Shown: positions 18,316-24,814 of the stretch, piece after piece
Numbering within the stretch: the first letter of the stretch is position 1
Layout: the number at the start of each line of letters is the position of its first letter
Source of the DNA: Bacteroidales bacterium
GTDB taxonomy: Bacteria > Bacteroidota > Bacteroidia > Bacteroidales > UBA932
Length of the DNA stretch: 32,223 bases
Assembly (NCBI GenBank): GCA_015060255.1
Contig: SUYV01000028.1
Location: 1 to 32,223, forward strand
Direction: 5' to 3'
Program-made: the position numbers and the translations under genes
The notes under the pieces: generated by a model
The model's input: the letters and a program-made list of their open reading frames with translations, nothing else
The model's database searches: none
Told to the model about the DNA's origin: nothing

Positions 18316-19524
18316 TTATCTGAAAGTCAAAGTAAAAACGGTTCCCTTGTCGTCGCTTCGCGTAAGCGCAAGGGTGCCGTTGTGGAGTCTCATGATCTGT
18401 CGCGATAGGCTCAGGCCTATGCCGGTTCCTTCCTGCTTGGTGGTGAAGAACGGAACGAAGATTTCTTCCTGGCTTTCCTTGCTGATAGGGGAGCCGTCGT
18501 TAAAGACATTTATTATGATGTGTTCTGAGAGATTGATTTCTGCCGTGATCTCTACTTTCTTCGCATCTGCCTGGATCGCGTTCTTTACAAGGTTGATGAG
18601 AATCTGAGTGATCTGGCCTTCATCAGCATATAGGATTATATCTTCGCTCTTCTCTACATATGAACATTGAACTCCTGACATCAGAGCCTGCTCCCGTGTA
18701 AGATTGATGACTCTTTCAGCCAGTTCCTTGAAGTAGAAAGCCTTTTTCACAGGCGGAGCTACTCTTGTCAGATTTCTGTATGAATCGACAAATTTTATGA
18801 GTCCTCTCGATGATTGTGAGATGGTGTCCAGACCGGTCCTGACCTCTTCGTTGACTCCTTCAAATGTCAGAAGTGTCTCGCTTAGCGAAGCGATTGGCGT
18901 CACTGTGTTCATGATTTCATGAGTCAGCACTCTGATGAGCTTTGACCACGATTCCTGCTCGTTCTCGGCAATCTCGCTGCTGATGTCATTGAATGCCACG
19001 ACTCTTACTTCCATCTTGCCTATGGTAGCCGCTGAGGCTGTCAGGGAAATGGTCATCTTGCCGCTCTCATTGTAGTAGCTGGCTCTTTCTTCCGCAGCGT
19101 CGGTGACTGTGAGGAATGCGTTATATAGAGATTCGCTGACGGTGCGTAGCTGTCTTATATGTCCGAAAGTGGCGATTCCAAGAAGATTCAGCGCCGTACG
19201 GTTACAATAGTTTACCCGTCCGTCCTGCTCTATGACAACAACTCCCGTCTTGACGTGGTCAAGCATTAGCCCGAAATATTTTTCCTGCTCTATGATCTCG
19301 TGCCTTTCCTTGTCGAATATGTTGCGCAGACGGTTGAGCGTGCGGTTGAACTTCCTTCCGGCCAGTCGTCTCTCATCAAACCGGAAATTCAGTTCCTTGT
19401 CTTCCAAAGCATCCAGCATATAGGCTACCTTCCCGCGCATCTTCCTGGATGTCAGCAGAAAAGTGACGACAGCAGTCAACACAACTGCCGCTATGATAGC
19501 CAATATGCTCTGAAGCGTTGTCAT
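18316..19524 (-). CDS. Sensor histidine kinase (NtrY/NtrB-like) with single membrane helix
   Basis: 402 residues: one N-terminal membrane helix (4-24); a short linker; a PAS-like region at about 80-185 (VVVIEQDGRVNYCNRTALNLLGI); phospho-acceptor His202 in VLTHEIMNTVTPI; then a HATPase_c domain with N-box NLVKNA (Asn315), G1 NDGSP (342-346), F-box FVPFFTTK (356-363) and G2 GTGIGLSL (366-373). All catalytic boxes are intact. No extracytoplasmic sensor domain exists, so any outside signal must come through the membrane or a partner. It overlaps the upstream response-regulator stop region by 4 bp, making a coupled pair. Confidence 0.93.
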   Translation of the reverse strand: MTTLQSILAIIAAVVLTAVVTFLLTSRKMRGKVAYMLDALEDKELNFRFDERRLAGRKFNRTLNRLRNIFDKERHEIIEQEKYFGLMLDHVKTGVVVIEQDGRVNYCNRTALNLLGIATFGHIRQLRTVSESLYNAFLTVTDAAEERASYYNESGKMTISLTASAATIGKMEVRVVAFNDISSEIAENEQESWSKLIRVLTHEIMNTVTPIASLSETLLTFEGVNEEVRTGLDTISQSSRGLIKFVDSYRNLTRVAPPVKKAFYFKELAERVINLTREQALMSGVQCSYVEKSEDIILYADEGQITQILINLVKNAIQADAKKVEITAEINLSEHIIINVFNDGSPISKESQEEIFVPFFTTKQEGTGIGLSLSRQIMRLHNGTLALTRSDDKGTVFTLTFR

Positions 19525-20873
19525 ATATTATACTTCTTCAACTTGGCATACAACGTAGGCCTGCTGATCTCCAGCGACTTGGCCACCATGGAAAGATTGC
19601 CACCGAACCTTGCCATTGCCGCACGTATGGCCTTCTCCTCAGTCTCCTCGAGGGTTTCATTTCCGCTCATGACCGTTCCGTTCAATCCGGCGCAGCCCTG
19701 CGGCAGCTCTATGTCAGAAGCGGTAAGCACCTCTCCGTCACAGAGAATCACAGCCTTCTCGATGCAGTTCTGCAGTTCGCGAATGTTTCCTGACCATACA
19801 TGCCCTTTCAGCAATTCCAGCGCATCAGGTGTCAGGCCGCTGACATTACGTCTATATCTCTCTGCGTATTTCGCAACGAACATTTCCGCCAGCGGAGCAA
19901 TCTCGTCGATTCTTTCACGAAGAGCAGGGAGGTGGAGATGCATCGTATTTATGCGATAGTACAGGTCCTCACGGAATTCTCCGTCGCGGACCATTTTTTC
20001 CAGATCCTTGTTGGTCGCACAGATAAGCCTTATGTCCACGGGGATTGCCTTTGTGTCACCAACGCGTGTTATTGTCCTGTTCTGAAGGGCGCGCAGCAGC
20101 TTTGCCTGCAGATGGAGCGGAATGTTTCCGATCTCATCAAGGAACAGCGTTCCGCCGTCAGCCTGCTCGAACTTGCCGATATGGTCTGCGTGAGCATCTG
20201 TAAATGCTCCTTTCACATGTCCGAAAAGCTCGCTCTCGAAAAGTGTTTCGGTCAAGGCTCCGGCATCGACGCATACCATAGGCTTCAATGCCCTCATGGA
20301 CATCCTGTGAATCTCTCCTGCAAGGACATCCTTTCCAGTTCCATTCTCGCCGGTTATCAGCACTGTCGCATCGGTAGACGCTATCTTGTCGACGGTCTTG
20401 CGTATTACGCTCATCGCCGCACCCTTGCCCCAAAGCATCGGGATCGCAGATGCCGGCTTCGCATCTGCCTCCTTCGCCTCCTTGCTGCGGTTGGCATATG
20501 CCGCCTTCAGGATCTCGATGAGCTTGTCATTCTCCCACGGCTTTACGACGAAGTCGAACGCGCCGCGCTTCATGCCTTCCACTGCCAGCTGGATGTCAGC
20601 ATATGCAGTAAAGAGCACCACCTCGATGTCCGGGCGGCGCTTCTTTATCTCAGAGAGCCAGTACAGACCTTCGTTTCCTGTATTTATGTCTGTGTGGAAA
20701 TTCATGTCAAGCAGCACGACATCCGGACGGAAATCCGCAAGTCTGCTTACCAGTTCCTTAGGAGAGGGGATAGCATCCACCTCGGCAAAATGCATGGCCA
20801 GAAGCAGCTTCAGCGCAGCCCTGATGCCATTGTTGTCGTCCACAACCAGTACCTTTCCCTTATTCTTTGCCAT
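19521..20873 (-). CDS. NtrC-class sigma-54-dependent response regulator
   Basis: 450 residues: receiver domain (1-125) with phospho-acceptor Asp56 (VLLDMNF), Thr89 and Lys111; a sigma-54 AAA+ domain with Walker A GENGTGK (175-181), Walker B FLDEIG (244-249) and R-finger region; and a Fis-type HTH at about 423-448 ([20 protein letters not shown]). The loop that contacts sigma-54 reads GAFTDA (222-227) instead of GAFTGA, a variant I know from Bacteroidota homologues. It activates sigma-54 promoters after phosphorylation by the kinase that overlaps its 3' end. Candidate targets are the two -24/-12 sites at 16.2 and 23.4 kb. It begins 45 bp after the permease gene. Confidence 0.93.
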   Translation of the reverse strand: MAKNKGKVLVVDDNNGIRAALKLLLAMHFAEVDAIPSPKELVSRLADFRPDVVLLDMNFHTDINTGNEGLYWLSEIKKRRPDIEVVLFTAYADIQLAVEGMKRGAFDFVVKPWENDKLIEILKAAYANRSKEAKEADAKPASAIPMLWGKGAAMSVIRKTVDKIASTDATVLITGENGTGKDVLAGEIHRMSMRALKPMVCVDAGALTETLFESELFGHVKGAFTDAHADHIGKFEQADGGTLFLDEIGNIPLHLQAKLLRALQNRTITRVGDTKAIPVDIRLICATNKDLEKMVRDGEFREDLYYRINTMHLHLPALRERIDEIAPLAEMFVAKYAERYRRNVSGLTPDALELLKGHVWSGNIRELQNCIEKAVILCDGEVLTASDIELPQGCAGLNGTVMSGNETLEETEEKAIRAAMARFGGNLSMVAKSLEISRPTLYAKLKKYNI

Positions 20874-20893
20874 AACAGATAGAGTTCATCATA

Positions 20894-20901
20894 CAAATGT
20901 A
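20894..20901 (-). promoter_or_regulatory. Candidate -7 element for the response regulator-kinase pair
   Basis: Minus strand TACATTTG matches TAnnTTTG, about 20 bp before the response-regulator ATG. No clear TTTG -33 box is present; the pair could also be read through from the permease. Confidence 0.4.
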
Positions 20902-20918
20902 ATTAAAAATCATCACAA

Positions 20919-23315
20919 TTACTCCTTTTTCAGTGTTTCAGCAGGGTTGGTGCGGGCGCTGCGGAGGCTGCGAAGCGTCACGAGCGATATGGTGACTGCA
21001 AGCACAAGAGCCAATGAAGCAGGGAAGACCCATAGCGGAACGCTGATGCGGTGAGCGAACTGCTCCAGCCAGCGGCCGGTTATGAAGTATGCCACCGGAG
21101 CGGCGATCAGGAAGCATACCGAAACTATGATGATGTATCTGCGGTTGAGCATTCTTATGATTTCTTCGACTGTGGCTCCATATACTTTTCTGATGGAAAT
21201 CTCCACCTGGCGATGCCTGGTCTCGAACATGACGATGCTGAACACTCCCATCAACGAGATCATCACGGCTATCAAGGCAAATATTGCGATTATAGTTGTC
21301 TGCCTTAATGTTTCTCCATAGAAGACATTCATCCTCTCATTCATGAAAAGTATTTCCGGCTCAGCCGCACGCGGTTCCAATTCTGTCACCAGTTCCTTGA
21401 TATTACCTATCAGCTGCTTGATGTCTGCCCCTGGCATAGTACGGATGTAGAAGGTGTTCATCAGGTAAGATGGGTCAGTATAAAGGCAGATAGGAGAATC
21501 TTTCCCGACCACAGACCCGAGTCTGATATCCCTGATGGTACCTGTAATGGTAAAATCATCGAAAGTCTCACCCGGATACATTTCCTGTATTGCAGGCATG
21601 GTGCTCTCTGTGAACATTATCTGCTTCCCGCTGTCAGGATTTCCTGAAAAGCCAGTTCCCTCGATGACTGATATGCGCATGACTTCTGGAAAATCATACC
21701 TGACTCCATAGGCATGAAGTTCTATGTGCTTCCCGTCTTTTTCGCGGCCCCATATGTTAAAGCTGAACAGCAGGTCTGTGGCTGAGGCTGTGATTCCTGC
21801 CACATCAGGGCGCTGCTTGATGCGCTCGATGAGAGTCTCTGATTTTGAGGCGATTTCGTTACAGGTGAATGACAGTACATTTTCTCTGTCAAAGCCGACA
21901 TCATACCTGATCATGTGTCTGTACTGAAGGAAAAAGACTGCCGTGACGATAATCAGCGCCATCGATACGGAGAACTGGATCCCGACAAGGACAGACCTGA
22001 AGAGTTGTCCGCTCTTTGATTGGGCGAAGCCGGCCTTGACAGCAACCGAAGTATTCGCGTCAGTTGTATAAATCGCAGGGAATAGGGCAGAGGCGGCTGC
22101 TGTAACAAGCATCAGCAGACATATGACAGCCAGAATTCCCATGTTGTCTTCCATCGCAAGCGAGCATGTCACATATCCTTTCAGAAAGATGTTGCCAGCA
22201 GCAAGAATCAGCAATAATGACAGGCAGAAGGCCACGATCGTCAGGATGACTGCTTCTCCTATGAGAATGCTTCTGAGGCGTCTCTGCGATGCTCCAAGTA
22301 CCTTGTTGATATTTACATTTCTTATTCTGGACGGAACAAGAGCCATGTAGAAGTTGAAGAAATTGATGAAGGCTATGATGATTATCAGCAAAGCGATGGC
22401 CGCAATCGTAGCTGTACCTTTCACAGAGCCGTTCTTGTAATATGTCCCCGCCAGGAATGATTCGAAATACATATCATCCAATGCTGTCAGCTTGACCGGC
22501 TGCACCTCGTCGCCTTCCTCATAGTCGTCTTCGCCGTATAACTGCTTCCACTGGTCCACCATTCCCATATACCAGTCCGCATATTGCTTTTGCCAGATCC
22601 TTGCAAATTCGTCAAGGTCAGCGCCATCTTTGAGCTTCACGAATGCAGAATAATTCCATGCGTTGTTTTCTTCTCCGAATACGCATCCGTCATCGAAGAA
22701 TATATGATGATTGTACAGGAATGTGTTGACTGGAAAATCCTCAAAGATTCCGACTACAGTCATTGCCTGCTTGGATTCAATGTCGTTCAAGAATGGTCCT
22801 CCGTTGAACCATATTGCATCTCCGACCTGGCATCCGGCCTTCTCCGCTGCGCTTCGTGAAATAATGATGTTGTCTGGCTCACTGATCTTCATCAGATCGC
22901 CGTCAACTTCACGGAAGCCGAAGATCTCCACACCGGAGGTTCCCATTTTGTAGGCTCCGATGTCATGCCTGATAAACTCTCCGGATTCGTTTGGCTTCCA
23001 CACATAACCCGGCCATGGGGAAGAGCTGAACCAGGTGTAAAGTTCTCCATCAGGGAAGGCGGCGATCGCCTCGCGCGTAGCCGGCTGCGGGCAGTTCTCC
23101 GACCAGCGCGGCCCGCCTTCCTCACCGGCATTCCAGTCTGCAGACACCATGTAGACTCTGTCGGAATCAGGGATGGGCCTGTTGAAACTGACCGAATACC
23201 ACACCTGTGCTGACATTACATAAAAGGCTGTAAATGCAACTGCAAGACCTGTTATGTTCAGTATGGTGACAGCCTTATGGCTTCTGAGTGTGTTCAGGAA
23301 ATTTCTAAGTATCAT
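20919..23315 (-). CDS. MacB/FtsX-type ABC transporter permease (divergent member)
   Basis: 798 residues with a duplicated MacB periplasmic core plus FtsX layout: membrane helix 1 at about 16-40, a periplasmic domain to about 300, three helices (TIAAIALLIIIIAFINFF and following), a fifth helix (FSVSMALIIVTAVFFLQY), a second periplasmic domain, then three C-terminal helices with ISIRKVYGATVEEI before the penultimate pair. It ends SARTNPAETLKKE. Such permeases need a separate ATPase and pump lipids, peptides or drugs, or act as sensors; none of the functions is readable here. It differs from the three permeases further upstream, which share an MKSYLRFL start. It precedes the regulator-kinase pair and carries its own sigma-54-like promoter with upstream inverted repeats. 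Confidence 0.9.
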   Translation of the reverse strand: MILRNFLNTLRSHKAVTILNITGLAVAFTAFYVMSAQVWYSVSFNRPIPDSDRVYMVSADWNAGEEGGPRWSENCPQPATREAIAAFPDGELYTWFSSSPWPGYVWKPNESGEFIRHDIGAYKMGTSGVEIFGFREVDGDLMKISEPDNIIISRSAAEKAGCQVGDAIWFNGGPFLNDIESKQAMTVVGIFEDFPVNTFLYNHHIFFDDGCVFGEENNAWNYSAFVKLKDGADLDEFARIWQKQYADWYMGMVDQWKQLYGEDDYEEGDEVQPVKLTALDDMYFESFLAGTYYKNGSVKGTATIAAIALLIIIIAFINFFNFYMALVPSRIRNVNINKVLGASQRRLRSILIGEAVILTIVAFCLSLLLILAAGNIFLKGYVTCSLAMEDNMGILAVICLLMLVTAAASALFPAIYTTDANTSVAVKAGFAQSKSGQLFRSVLVGIQFSVSMALIIVTAVFFLQYRHMIRYDVGFDRENVLSFTCNEIASKSETLIERIKQRPDVAGITASATDLLFSFNIWGREKDGKHIELHAYGVRYDFPEVMRISVIEGTGFSGNPDSGKQIMFTESTMPAIQEMYPGETFDDFTITGTIRDIRLGSVVGKDSPICLYTDPSYLMNTFYIRTMPGADIKQLIGNIKELVTELEPRAAEPEILFMNERMNVFYGETLRQTTIIAIFALIAVMISLMGVFSIVMFETRHRQVEISIRKVYGATVEEIIRMLNRRYIIIVSVCFLIAAPVAYFITGRWLEQFAHRISVPLWVFPASLALVLAVTISLVTLRSLRSARTNPAETLKKE

Positions 23316-23349
23316 CTGTCAAGTTGTTAAGGTTTCTGTACGATTAGAA

Positions 23350-23365
23350 ACCACAGTTGTGCCAA
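23350..23365 (-). promoter_or_regulatory. Sigma-54-like promoter of the divergent permease
   Basis: Minus strand TTGGCACAACTGTGGT: the -24 half TTGGCAC is perfect. At the proper 10-bp distance the -12 half has GT where GC is expected. It lies about 35 bp before the permease ATG. Confidence 0.5.
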
Positions 23366-23413
23366 AATACATAATAGTCTAACAATCAACTATATACACA
23401 TATGAGGCATTTC

Positions 23414-23473
23414 TATACATGTAAAGATATTTTACAAAAATGTAAAGTAAAAATAAATCTTACAGTATGTAAA
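23414..23473. promoter_or_regulatory. Cluster of TTTACA/TGTAAA inverted repeats (likely activator sites)
   Basis: Within 60 AT-rich bp: TATACA-TGTAAA at 23414-23425; a perfect TTTACA-aaaa-TGTAAA at 23431-23446; TTACA-gta-TGTAA at 23460-23472. A further half site TTTACA is at 23526-23531. They lie about 50-110 bp upstream of the -24 box, where NtrC-type activators bind. The spacers differ (0, 4, 3 bp), so the exact operator is uncertain. Confidence 0.5.
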
Positions 23474-23534
23474 ATAAATTTAAAGAGAATTGGTCACGTT
23501 AAGAAAAGGATCTGACCGTGAATACTTTACAAAT

Positions 23535-23853
23535 TCAATGCATAAGTTCTTCCAGTTTCGTAGTCAGCATGTCACCGATGAGATCTCTGCCTATGATCAG
23601 ACCGGTAGAGCAGTCAATAAGAATCGTGGTCGGGAGGCCGTTTACCATGTATGCCTTCCATTCTGGTGAATATAGTTCTCCTCTCACATTGATCCAACCG
23701 TGACCATCGTCTTCAATATGCCTGATATCCATTCTGATTCAAGAGGGCTATATAATCCTCCATCGATGCCTCGACCGGTTTCACTTCTTGCGCCTGCAGT
23801 GCAGTCCCCGCAGCAGCGAGCGCTGCAATAAGTAATAGTTTGGTTGTTTTCAT
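23535..23853 (-). pseudogene. Broken thioredoxin-like (TlpA-type) lipoprotein/periplasmic gene
   Basis: The first frame gives a good signal peptide (MKTTKLLLIAALAAAG...QAQ) and about 25 mature residues before a stop at 23713-23715. A second, shifted frame (23535-23732) encodes the C-terminal end of a thioredoxin-like domain: NGLPTTILID (cis-Pro loop), TGLIIGRDLIGD and a final helix KLEELMH. The middle of the fold with the CxxC active site is missing, so an internal deletion plus frame change has occurred. A full family member has at least 140 residues in this domain. Directly upstream lies copy A of the 78-bp repeat. Confidence 0.7.
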
Positions 23854-23869
23854 AATATCTTTGTTTTAT

Positions 23870-23947
23870 GCCTGGCGCGTAACTTCCAGTGTATCAATGT
23901 TTTCCTTAAAATGCGTGCCGTCAAAGGGGAGCACGCGGTTTGCGTAA
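23870..23947. repeat. 78-bp pre-gene repeat, copy A
   Basis: Differs from copy B at 4 and from copy C at 5 of 78 positions. The last 47 bp (23901-23947) are identical in all three. It lies 16 bp before the ATG of the broken thioredoxin-like gene. Confidence 0.9.
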
Positions 23948-23996
23948 ACAGCTGCTGATCAGGCGGTTGCCCGCCAGCGTCTTGCTGTGCTATTGA

Positions 23997-24077
23997 GATT
24001 CCCGATCAGGTCGGGGATGATGTTCTGTCGGTCATCTGGCCTGTCATTTCCCGCATGCCCGGCTACGACCTGGTATC
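23997..24077. repeat. Paired REP-like palindromes in inverted orientation
   Basis: Two imperfect GC-rich palindromes face each other: CCCGATCAGGTCGGG followed by GATGA on the left, and GTCAT followed by ATGCCCGGCTACGACCTGG and TATC on the right. The second resembles the hairpin at 24790-24814. Such paired units look like bacterial interspersed mosaic or MITE-type elements. Confidence 0.5.
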
Positions 24078-24103
24078 AATACTGTAAACAAAATGGACTA
24101 TGA

Positions 24104-24134
24104 TTTGCTATTTCAGATGGAATAACTATCTTTG
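24104..24134 (+). promoter_or_regulatory. Canonical primary-sigma promoter on + strand
   Basis: TTTG at 24104-24107, a 19-bp spacer, and TATCTTTG at 24127-24134: a full match to the Bacteroidota consensus, including spacing. The only thing downstream on this strand is a ~90-nt stretch ending in a strong hairpin. Confidence 0.75.
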
Positions 24135-24138
24135 CAGA

Positions 24139-24230
24139 GAAAGATGAGAGTTGCATATAGGCGCGATTACATCAAGCTCCGCAACCGTCTGGTTATACAA
24201 GGCCGTAAGTGAATGCTTACGGCCTTAGTG
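24139..24230 (+). ncRNA. Putative small RNA or leaderless-type short mRNA, ~90 nt
   Basis: Bounded by the canonical promoter (24104-24134) and a perfect 11-bp hairpin (24199-24226). A 22-codon frame at 24144-24212 (MRVAYRRDYIKLRN..., strongly basic, stop inside the hairpin loop) could be translated, or the transcript could act as RNA. It lies opposite and slightly overlapping the 3' end of the minus-strand gene at 24217, so it could act as antisense to its terminus. No known RNA family is recognised; ends are estimates. Confidence 0.45.
24199..24226. terminator. Bidirectional hairpin terminator candidate
   Basis: AAGGCCGTAAG (24199-24209) and CTTACGGCCTT (24216-24226) pair perfectly over a 6-nt loop. 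Downstream sequence is only modestly T-rich on the plus strand (agtgttt). It also covers the stop codon of the minus-strand gene. Confidence 0.5.
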
Positions 24231-24696
24231 TTTCCAGTTTGCTCTCAATCTCTTTTCTTGTCTGATATCGTGCATTCACCCTGACTGCCTTTCCATAGAA
24301 TACTACATAGCAGTCAGTTATCATGTTGGAGGTAAAATCTGCCTTCCTCCTTGAGATGTACTTAGATAATTCAAATGTATCAAGATGAAGCACATGTTCG
24401 TCCAGATCAATTACCACAATCTTGCACCCTTGTTTCTTTGCTGACTTGAATCCTGCAGTTATCCCTCTTTCACTCATGACTCCTTTCCTGTCACCAAGTT
24501 CTTCACAAATCGTATATTCCGGATTCTTGTGACCGAATGCATAGGTGTGTGAATTGATGCGTATGCTGACTTCATTGTACGAACATAGTATAGCCTTGGC
24601 TGCACGGATATTGCTGCCCAACTCACTTTTATCGGCTTTTACACTGATCAAGAGACGCTCCCCGAACTCCTCATCCAACAAATACTCTGTCTCCAT
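24217..24696 (-). CDS. Orphan protein, possible CdiA-C-like nuclease-type domain, 159 aa
   Basis: 159 residues, soluble, no signal peptide or membrane helix. The central part (about 46-100) has a pattern of strand, KNPEYTICEELGDRKGVMSE, a helix GFKSAKKQGCK and strand IVVIDLDEHV, which resembles the layout of contact-dependent-inhibition toxin C-terminal tRNA nuclease domains (polar, with conserved Asn-Pro-Glu-Tyr and a Lys after an acidic turn). This is a weak pattern match, not a family assignment. It has its own promoter and no neighbour in the same unit; no obvious immunity gene is adjacent unless the short plus-strand transcript plays that part. Real gene likely; function unknown. Confidence 0.65.
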   Translation of the reverse strand: METEYLLDEEFGERLLISVKADKSELGSNIRAAKAILCSYNEVSIRINSHTYAFGHKNPEYTICEELGDRKGVMSERGITAGFKSAKKQGCKIVVIDLDEHVLHLDTFELSKYISRRKADFTSNMITDCYVVFYGKAVRVNARYQTRKEIESKLETLRP

Positions 24697-24721
24697 AATT
24701 AAAAGAACATATCGTTGAAAG

Positions 24722-24753
24722 CAAAGTTATATAAGCATCTGCATAAAAGCAAA
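24722..24753 (-). promoter_or_regulatory. Canonical primary-sigma promoter of the orphan gene
   Basis: Minus strand TTTG (24753-24750), a 20-bp spacer and TAACTTTG (24729-24722), a full match with correct spacing. It lies about 25 bp before the ATG at 24696. Confidence 0.75.
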
Positions 24754-24789
24754 TCCATTCTGTTTTCAGTATGTCAAAGAACTTTAACC

Positions 24790-24814
24790 GTCATCCCCGG
24801 CACCGACCGGGCAT
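24790..24814. repeat. REP-like hairpin after permease 2
   Basis: GTCAT then CCCGG (24796-24800), loop caccga, CCGGG (24807-24811) and CATC. It sits immediately after the TAG of the permease gene and could protect or end its transcript. It resembles the right half of the element at 23997-24077. Confidence 0.5.
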
